A DNA stretch of 13,507 nucleotides from Pleurotus ostreatus/Saccharomyces cerevisiae fusant. Its lineage: Eukaryota > Opisthokonta. The DNA lies in contig JAMQCK010000960.1 in NCBI GenBank assembly GCA_024196135.1, forward strand, positions 1 to 13,507, given 5' to 3'. Below the pieces are notes generated by a model, which saw only the letters and a program-made list of their open reading frames with translations, did no database searches and was not told the DNA's origin. The stretch's first letter is position 1; every line of letters begins with the position of its first letter. Positions 7,783-13,507 of this stretch are shown piece by piece. Position numbers and translations under genes: made by a program.

Positions 7783-10700
7783 ATGTCGACCAACGCAACT
7801 CCAGCTGGGGAAGACGCAGAGCGTCTTGTCCGGTATATCATACACCGTCAGTTCTGTCCCGTGTCTGTTGCAAGCACGTACTGATCTTGTATTCTTTCGT
7901 CGCGGACAGACAGCCCCGGGAACGATGTCCTTCCCAAGTTCAAGAAAGAAATGCGGCGCTTCAAAATCAAGTTCTTTCAGAAGAGAGGTCCGCCTGCTCG
8001 ACACGCGTATGCCATTTTATCCGTCGGGAATGTGTCCCATCGATGCGCCCTGGAGATAGAACAGAGCTGGGAGTTGTGCGTGTCCATCTGCTAGTTGTAC
8101 TTCGTCGCTGATTACTTACCAGTGTTGCACCGTGTAACTCAACACTTCTAATCGACCTCTACGTCGAAGAGAAAAAGGGCAGCATCAAAATTGCGACGAC
8201 GCGACGCGAGCTGGCGTCTCTAGTCAATGCCTCTGACCAGTCTTCCAAGAGCGGTACGTAGCTCTGACTATCGATGGTTTCAATGTCTGACCTTGTCACT
8301 CAGTCCCACTCGACGTATGCAGCAAGAACGTCGTGAACGATCCAAGTATTGAGCTGAACGTGACGCTGGAGCCACTGACCACCCGTGACGCGACGGAGAC
8401 GATCACTGCGACGGGACAGCCGTCCATAGCTGAGGATCCGCCCGGGGCAATCATTGACGAGTCTTCGAGCCGCGTGTCAACGCCAGAGGCGCTGAGCGAG
8501 AGTGTCGGCGCCGAATTGACGGCGATGAGAGCGCACTTATCCATCTCCGACAAGTGGAAAGAATTAGGCTCCTATGCTTGTAAGGTCTTAGGTATCGCTA
8601 CCGTTGTCTCCGAGGTCGGTAGAGTCTCCTAGTATCGAGTGCGATCAGTCGGGGCTCACCTTCCGTCAGCTGCACCCTGTAGCGAAAATTATCTTTGGTG
8701 TCCTCAATATTGGCGCCGATGTGAGTGATGAGTTCACCTGTGAGCGAAGATTCTGATGGGCATACAGGAGATCGAGAAAAGGGCACGCTATCTCGAGGGC
8801 ATGGTCGGACTGATCGACGATACTAAGGATGTCTGCAAGCTTGTCTACGAGTCACAAGACGGGCTTTACACGAACAAACGCGAGGAGCAAGTCAAGGCTT
8901 GCAACGTCCTGGTCTTTGTAATCCTGCGCGCATTGGCGTTCGTTCGAGCCACCACTGGCGGAAGGCTCGGTATGCGACATCACTATGCTTGCATGTTTTC
9001 CGCTAACGACGCACTAGTTGACCAGATTCGGACCAAGGTCCATCAACAAGCAGAGGAGCTCCGTCAGGAAATCCGAAAGCTTGCGATCAACGTCGAGGCG
9101 GCGAGGAATGTAGATACACAGCACAGTGTCTTCAGGATGGAAGATGCGGTGATCAGGGTCGAAGATGCACTGACCGGGCTCAATCGCATGCTGGCAAAAG
9201 AGTGTGAGTGACTGCTTGCTCCAGCCCCTCCATTAGACTCAGCCAGTGTGATCGCAGCTATTGCCAACATGCTTCCCGGCGTGAAGAACATACAACCCGG
9301 CTCAAAGGACTGCATGCCTGGCACGCGCGTTGGCCTTCTGCAAGCGATAGACGAATGGGTTTTTGGCATCGACTCTACGCGTTGCCATCTCTTGACAGGC
9401 ATGGCCGGGGAGGGGAAGTCGGCCGTAGCGCACGCTGTCGCTCTCCGGTTGAAGGAAACGGCAATACCGGTATTGTTTTTCGCGTTCGACAGGAATGATC
9501 GGACCCGCAGAGCCCATCAAATGATACCTACGCTTGCTCTTCAGCTTTCCCGCATTTACGACACTCACCTGCAACACCTTCGGACGCTGGCTGAGGATGA
9601 GCTCATGTCTCGCAATATCGCTACCCAGTACGACTTCTTACTGGCGCCATTTCTCCGCACGCATATGTCGCTCGTCCCCATTGTGTTTGTCATCGATGCC
9701 CTCGACGAGTGTCCGGACACAGACGAGGAAGCAGAGGATCGCAACACGCTTCTGCAGACCTTACAGACCATCTTCAACGACAATGTCCTCCACAATGTTC
9801 GGTTCTTCATCACCACTCGCCCCGAAAAAGACATCTGTGGCTCCTTAGGCCTGAAGGAAGAGGTCACAGTGCGGCGTATTGGCGATTGCGAGGGCACTCG
9901 CGAAGACATTCACAAGTTCGTCCTGCATAAACTCAGCGCAGCCGACAAGTCCAACTACGTAGACAGAGTGGTGGACGCCTCCGAGGCGCTCTTCGAGTGC
10001 GCGCGGATACTCTGCCGGGAGATCGCTGGCAGTAGCAGGCCAAATGCTGTGAGGCTGTTCCAAGACATCGAGTGCAGCCTCAAACGTAGCCCCGGAGAAT
10101 CTATGTCCACGACCTATCATGCCGTCTTGACACACCATTTCGACACGAAACACAACAAACTCATGGAGCTTTTCCGCACCATTCTCTCATGGGTATTCTC
10201 GGTGCGAAGGCCACAGCCTCGATCCTTTTTTCGGGACATCGCGCGAGTGCTGGGATACGCCAACAGTGACCACGACGTCGACGCTATCCTGGCAGGCCTT
10301 ACCTCCCTTCTTACCGGTACTGCTGCTGGCGGTGGAGAGCCTATCCGACCACTTCATACATCCTTCCGCGACTTCGTCCTCGACGCCAAAGCCAGCGGGG
10401 TCTTCGCCATCACATCCGAGTTCGACGCAGCCGACTCACAACTCGCTCTCGCGTGCTTCGGCATTATGGGCCGACCAACGAACGGTCTGCGATATGACAT
10501 ATGCGGCCTACCATCACCTTTCGTGTACAAGAAGGACCTCAGGGACTTGGATGATCGTCTCACCAAGCACGTCTCCCCCGCACTTCGCTACGCTTGTCGA
10601 GAAGTCTCGGCGCACCTCTCGCGCTGTGAGAATCCCGATAGAGGTGCGTGAACTACTCTCCTATGTCCCCGCTCTCATCACCGTCGACAGCACCAGGCCT

Positions 10701-13126
10701 CGTGTCCGCATTGAGAAGGTTCTTACTCGTCAGCTTCCTCTTCTGGGTCGAAGCGTGCGGTTGGCTGGGGTACGAGCCGTGCGATGTTCTCCAAGATATG
10801 CTCGAATGGGCAAAGGTATCAAGTTCCTAGGCGATCTTCAGCCAGATAACTGACGCGCTCTCGCCAGAAGCACGACAGCGATAACTCGGCGCCCCTCGTA
10901 TCGGACTTCATCTTGTTCGCAAAGCGATACCGCGAGGCCATCTCGAGATCGCCACCGCAGGTCTACATCACCGGCCTGCTCTTCGCCCCAGTCAATTCGC
11001 ATGTCTCGCGACTGTACCGACATTGCATCGCCGGCCCAATTGAGATCTCAGGGTACGATCAGGAGCGAGAGTGGCCACCGGGCGAAACTCTTGTGATTCA
11101 AGCTAGAAGCATTGTCTTCTCCGTTGCCTACTCGCCTGACGGCGCGAGGATTGGGGCCGGCCTGTACGACAATACACTGCGACTTTGGGATGCAGCAACG
11201 GGGCGGCAGGTCGGCGGTGCCATGCGTGGACACACAGACTCGGTTTCGTCTGTCGCATTCTCGCCCGACGGCTCAAGAATCGCTTCAGGTTCAGCGGACC
11301 ACACCATTCGACTTTGGGACGCCAAAACTGGCGAGCAGCAGGGCGAGGCAATGCATGGACACACCAGTGGGGCTCTGTCAGTCGCATTCTCTCCGGATGG
11401 CGCCACCGTTGTCAGCGGCTCACACGACTGCACATTGCGAATGTGGAATACGCAGACCGGGAAAGAGATGGGTGATGCACTGAGAGGCCATGCGGATTCG
11501 GTACGCTCTGTTGTCTTCTCCCACGACGGTACTCGCATTATATCTGGCGCTGACGATCGGACGGTCCGTATCTGGGAAACAGCAACGCACCAGCAGCTAG
11601 GTGATCCTATACAGCACGAAGGCATGGTCATGTCCGTCGCAATCTCCCGCGACGGCAAGTACATCGCCTGTGGCTCACACAACGGGACCGTACATGTCTG
11701 GGATATAGAAGGGAGGCAGCAAGTTTGGGCATTGCGGGGGCATAAAGGCAGGGTATACGCGGTCGCCTTCTCCTCTGATAGTACGCGCATCGTCTCAGGC
11801 GGGGATGATAACACCGTCCGCATCTGGGAAGCGGCCTCGGGGAAGCAGGTCGGCGATGATCTACGCGGTCACGCCAATGACGTCCGCTGCGTCGCCTTCT
11901 CTCCGGACGGGAAGCATGTCGCGTCCGGCTCCTACGACATGACGGTCCGGGTTTGGAACGTGCGGGAGGTGAAGAAGGAAGGTGGCAGACCGGTTGGACA
12001 CACCGGCGCCGTCACCTCAATTGCTTGCTCGTCGGATGGCAAGTACATCGTCTCTGGCTCGCGCGACAAGACGGTGCGATTGTGGGACGCGCAGACGGGG
12101 CAGCCAGTAGGGGAACCGATGACGGGACACAATGACGATGTCAGATGTGTCACGGTCTCGCTGGACAGCACGCGAATTGCCTCCGCCTCGGACGACTACA
12201 CGGTGCGAGTGTGGGATGTGACGACGCGACTGCTGGTGGGCGACGAGCTTCGAGGCCACGAAGACGACGTTCTCTGTGTCGCATTTTCGCCTGATGGCAC
12301 CCGGCTGGTTTCTGGATCGGCGGACAACACTCTGCGTCTCTGGGATCTGGCAACGGGGCAGCAGATCGGGGAAGCGCTACATGGCCATGAAGATAGCATT
12401 CGTTCTGTGTCCTTCTCAAGTGATGGCCTGTGCATCGCTTCTGGCTCTGACGACGGCTCTATTAGATTATGGGATGCGCAATTGCAGCTGCAGACAGGGA
12501 AGGCGCTGAAAGGTCATGGCGACTGGGTTCGGTCCGTCGCGTCATCTCCTGATGACGCATTCCTCGTGTCTGGCTCGGATGATAGGACAATCCGCTTATG
12601 GGATACACATACGGGCGATCAGATGGGCGAACCACTCACCGGTCACTCGGGCTACGTACTATCCGTCTCCTTCTCGCTCGACGGGAAGTACATCGTGTCC
12701 GGATCTGACGATTGGACGGTGCGAGTCTGGAATGTGCAAACCAGACAACAAGTCGGTGTCGCCTCGCGAGGGCACGAAAATTTGGTCCACTCGGTTGCTT
12801 TCACTGCTGATGGCACACATATTATTTCTGGCTCTTATGATAGTACCATTCGGGTCTGGGACTTTGGGAACTTATTGAGCTCGACGAGAGAGGCCGACAC
12901 CACGACTGCAGACACGACAAGGACCAGCATCCAGTCATCCCTTCAGGAGAACGAGGACTGCTGGCTTGTCTCATCAGGAAAAGCGTATGGTGGTTATTTA
13001 CGCAAATGCTGCGTAAACAGCGTGATTCGCAGCTATTATCGCTGTTGTTGTCGATTATCTGGATTACCTCTGCACCCCTTTCAAAGCGATGAAATTTGCG
13101 CAAATTTACCGCAGTTTGCCAGTTAA
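7783..13126 (+). CDS. NLR-like STAND ATPase: C2-like?/helical-NACHT-WD40(14), ten exons
   Basis: A fungal NLR-type signalling ATPase, probably cytosolic, of the class whose members act in non-self recognition and programmed cell death; that role is inferred from the family. Exons: 7783-7846, 7910-8075, 8123-8253, 8304-8614, 8670-8720, 8768-8969, 9018-9203, 9243-10643, 10691-10815, 10868-13126 (4896 nt, 1631 residues). Residues about 20-140 look beta-rich (LLIDLYVEEKKG) and may be a C2-like fold. Residues 225-370 are helical. NACHT follows, with Walker A GMAGEGKS at 423-430, Walker B VFVIDALDEC at 518-527, sensor FFITTRPE near 558 and PLHTSFRDF near 740. Fourteen WD40 repeats span about 960-1547, enough for two seven-blade propellers. 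The ATG is the first after an in-frame TAA (7750) and has a good CCGCC context. The tail ends in a palindromic insert. The first and seventh intron borders have alternatives. Confidence 0.9.
7847..7909 (+). other. Intron 1 (63 bp)
   Basis: GTCAGT donor, ACTGAT branch region, GGACAG acceptor; phase 1. An alternative pair, donor at 7833 (GTATAT) and acceptor ending at 7913, also keeps the frame and would remove six residues. The first pair has the better donor and more typical length. Confidence 0.6.
8076..8122 (+). other. Intron 2 (47 bp)
   Basis: GTGCGT donor, GCTGATT branch, ACCAG acceptor; phase 2. Reading through it meets a TAG at once, and splicing joins EQSWEF to VAPCNSTLLIDLY, which makes good protein. 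Confidence 0.8.
8254..8303 (+). other. Intron 3 (50 bp)
   Basis: GTACGT donor, GTCTGACC branch, CTCAG acceptor; phase 1. It contains an in-frame TAG. Confidence 0.85.
8615..8669 (+). other. Intron 4 (55 bp)
   Basis: GTCGGT donor, GGCTCACC branch region, GTCAG acceptor; phase 0. Splicing joins ATVVSE to LHPVAKIIFGVLNIGAD, the start of the helical segment. Confidence 0.75.
8721..8767 (+). other. Intron 5 (47 bp)
   Basis: GTGAGT donor, TTCTGATG branch, ATACAG acceptor; phase 0, so the flanking 51-bp exon is symmetric (0-0) and could be skipped without changing frame. Confidence 0.85.
8970..9017 (+). other. Intron 6 (48 bp, open in frame)
   Basis: GTATGC donor, CGCTAAC branch, CACTAG acceptor; phase 1. 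The length is a multiple of three and it holds no in-frame stop, so retention would simply add 16 residues (GMRHHYACMF and following). Confidence 0.7.
9204..9242 (+). other. Intron 7 (39 bp; longer alternative to 9257)
   Basis: GTGAGT donor; acceptor CTCAG at 9242. Acceptors at 9236 (TTAG) and 9257 (CGCAG) keep the same frame. The 54-bp form ending at 9257 has a more typical length. The choice changes only a few residues before NACHT. Confidence 0.55.
9300..10384 (+). other. NACHT NTPase domain
   Basis: The domain begins near CMPGTRVGLLQAIDEWV. The Walker A loop GMAGEGKS is at 9398-9421, Walker B VFVIDALDEC at 9683-9712 with the family-typical second acidic residues, and the sensor FFITTRPE near 9803-9826. 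The downstream PLHTSFRDFVLD motif (10349-10384) is characteristic of the helical region in basidiomycete NACHT proteins. All catalytic residues are present, so the ATPase switch looks intact. Confidence 0.92.
10644..10690 (+). other. Intron 8 (47 bp)
   Basis: GTGCGT donor, GCTCATC region, GACAG acceptor; phase 1. The NACHT frame meets TGA within it, and splicing leads into the conserved FLLVSFLFWVEACGWLG stretch. Confidence 0.85.
10816..10867 (+). other. Intron 9 (52 bp)
   Basis: GTATCA donor, ATAACTGACG branch, GCCAG acceptor; phase 0. It contains an in-frame TAG and joins LEWAK to KHDSDNSAPLVSDFILF. Confidence 0.85.
11108..12871 (+). repeat. Fourteen WD40 repeats (about 129-bp units)
   Basis: Each unit reads SVAFSPDGxxIxSGSxDxTxRxWDxxTGxxxGxxxxGH. 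Fourteen units fit two seven-blade beta-propellers. By eye the best pairs share about 70 percent of residues (for example the second and tenth), so they are not recent duplicates. The fifth repeat is two residues shorter, and the fourth ends in QHE instead of GH. The residue after the blade Asp takes ten different identities across the fourteen repeats, as expected of a binding surface under diversifying pressure. Confidence 0.95.
12997..13017. repeat. Inverted repeat TTTACGCA / TGCGTAAA (5-nt loop)
   Basis: Perfect 8-bp arms around the loop AATGC. It lies inside the last exon where the protein leaves the WD40 tail consensus and would form a small hairpin in the mRNA. It may be the end of the insert described at 13001-13122. 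Confidence 0.7.
13001..13122. mobile_element. Possible MITE-like insert, 122 bp, TTA-flanked
   Basis: The segment is flanked by TTA on both sides (12998-13000 and 13123-13125). Its ends are imperfectly complementary: GCAAATGCTGCGTAAA at the left, and on the opposite strand GCAAACTGCGGTAAA at the right. It contains two perfect palindromes. A 3-bp TTA target duplication is typical of PIF/Harbinger-type elements. It begins right after the tail motif SSGKAYGGYL, supplies the last 41 codons and most of the stop codon context. The terminal similarity is gapped and short, so this stays a hypothesis. Confidence 0.35.
13092..13107. repeat. 16-bp perfect palindrome AAATTTGCGCAAATTT
   Basis: Perfectly self-complementary and only 17 bp before the stop codon of the NACHT-WD40 gene. 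It could be part of the small insert or act as an mRNA 3' structure. Confidence 0.8.
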
Positions 13127-13283
13127 CTTTGATGAAATCAAGCGGGATGTGACTGTGAGTGCATACAATACACTCGAAGACCGCTCCAATTGTCAGCCAA
13201 CACACGATAGGAGCTGAATTGACGTATATTGATGTCCTATATATCTACACTAATGTATCTATGCCACCGCTTACATATGGAGC
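13127..13283. other. Short convergent intergenic gap
   Basis: About 160 bp, AT-richer than its surroundings, between the stop of the NACHT-WD40 gene and the stop of the opposite-strand gene. It must hold both 3' untranslated regions and polyadenylation signals. I see no clear AATAAA on either strand. Confidence 0.5.
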
Positions 13284-13507
13284 CTAGATAGTACCCCTCA
13301 ACGACATCTTTGACACTTTCGACGCATCTAGGATATGCCGGTGAGCGTGCAGAAGAAAAGAGGCAGGTAGTACACATACCGAACAGTCGGAGGCGTATTG
13401 GAAGCGCAATGATGCGCTCCCAGAAAAACAAGACCGGAAGTCTGTTGAGGAGGTCAGCGAAGGTATGCGACGCCAAGGAGGCAAACACGAAGACGGGGGA
13501 GGGGGCA
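13284..13507 (-). CDS. 3' end of a convergent gene, hydrophobic hypothetical protein (partial)
   Basis: On the minus strand the frame is open from the window edge (13507) and reads FASLASHTFADLLNRLPVLF followed by FWERIIALPIRLRLF, a hydrophobic stretch that may be membrane-associated. It meets a canonical intron at 13379-13328 (52 bp: GTATGT donor, GCTCACC branch, CCTAG acceptor). The last exon adds DASKVSKMSLRGTI and stops with TAG at 13286-13284. Without splicing the frame runs on to 13237 with poorer-looking sequence. The start and most of the protein lie outside the window, so the family cannot be named. It is transcribed toward the NACHT-WD40 gene. Confidence 0.5.
   Translation of the reverse strand, partial: PPPPSSCLPPWRRIPSLTSSTDFRSCFSGSASLRFQYASDCSVCVLPASFLLHAHRHILDASKVSKMSLRGTI

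Larger units (their letters stand above)
7910..8560 (+). other. N-terminal beta-rich, possibly C2-like domain (with introns)
   Basis: Once introns 1-3 are removed this encodes alternating hydrophobic strands such as KIKFFQKRGP, HAYAILSVG, TLLIDLYVEEKKG and SIELNVTLEPL. C2-like N-termini are known in some basidiomycete NACHT-WD40 proteins, and strand spacing and the basic patch FKKEMRRFKIKFF fit that. I see no full set of calcium-binding aspartates, so membrane or lipid binding is only a guess. From about 8380 the sequence turns into an acidic, Ser/Thr/Pro-rich linker. Confidence 0.4.
8670..9203 (+). other. Helical N-terminal segment (with introns)
   Basis: After splicing this encodes about 145 residues predicted by eye to be all-helical, from LHPVAKIIFGVLNIGAD through heptad-like QIRTKVHQQAEELRQEIRK to VIRVEDALTGLNRML. 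In fungal STAND proteins the segment before NACHT usually carries the signalling domain. This one shows no recognisable HET, Goodbye, patatin or lipase motif. It may be a HeLo-like or other four-helix domain, or a coiled linker. Confidence 0.5.

Noticed and set aside
7697..8059. Upstream ATG at 7697 as start of the NACHT-WD40 protein
   Set aside because: It is in a different frame from the confirmed exons. The in-frame TAA at 7750 limits the true frame to the ATG at 7783.
11128..11823. 231-codon minus-strand frame
   Set aside because: It is the antisense shadow of the WD40 repeats; its own repeats (SRT/PSGENATD-like) simply mirror WD codons.
1..13507. tRNA, rRNA, CRISPR array, LTR retrotransposon or reverse transcriptase
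   Set aside because: No cloverleaf, spaced direct repeats, long terminal repeats or YxDD-type polymerase motif could be found by eye.

Overview
The window looks like nuclear DNA of a filamentous fungus, most likely an agaricomycete basidiomycete. The genes carry many short GT-AG introns (about 39-63 bp, with CTGAT/CTAAC/CTCAC-like branch sites). The DNA is GC-rich with C/G-ending codons. The one fully readable gene has the NACHT-WD40 plan that is greatly expanded in mushroom-forming fungi. No prokaryotic features are visible. The organism call is inference from family and intron style.

Right half (7783-13126, + strand): one large intron-rich gene. I reconstruct ten exons and nine introns in consistent phase, giving a protein of 1631 residues. 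It has a beta-rich, possibly C2-like N-terminus, a helical segment, a NACHT NTPase with clear Walker A (GMAGEGKS) and Walker B (VFVIDALDEC), a PLHTSFRDF helical motif, and 14 WD40 repeats. This is a STAND/NLR-like signalling ATPase: the propellers would sense, NACHT would switch and oligomerise, and the N-terminus would signal. Surface positions of the WD repeats differ strongly between repeats. The C-terminal tail ends inside a 122-bp palindrome-rich, TTA-flanked insert that looks like a small transposon remnant.

Far right (13284-13507, - strand): the 3' end of a convergent gene with one canonical intron and a hydrophobic stretch. It runs off the window.

Left half (1-7782): no recognised gene. 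It is AT-richer at 190-420 and GC-rich elsewhere. Many open frames occur on both strands, and intron-like signals occur on both strands, sometimes over the same bases. I list only four weak candidate coding units: - strand 5032-4504, which has a 24-26 bp tandem repeat at its 3' end and a likely frameshift; + strand 5401-5664; - strand 6472-6273; and a - strand acidic fragment near 430-610. A 15-bp exact repeat that would read DWIYA on the minus strand links two distant points. My best reading is decayed or very intron-rich unfamiliar genes, but I cannot settle strand or structure without transcripts.
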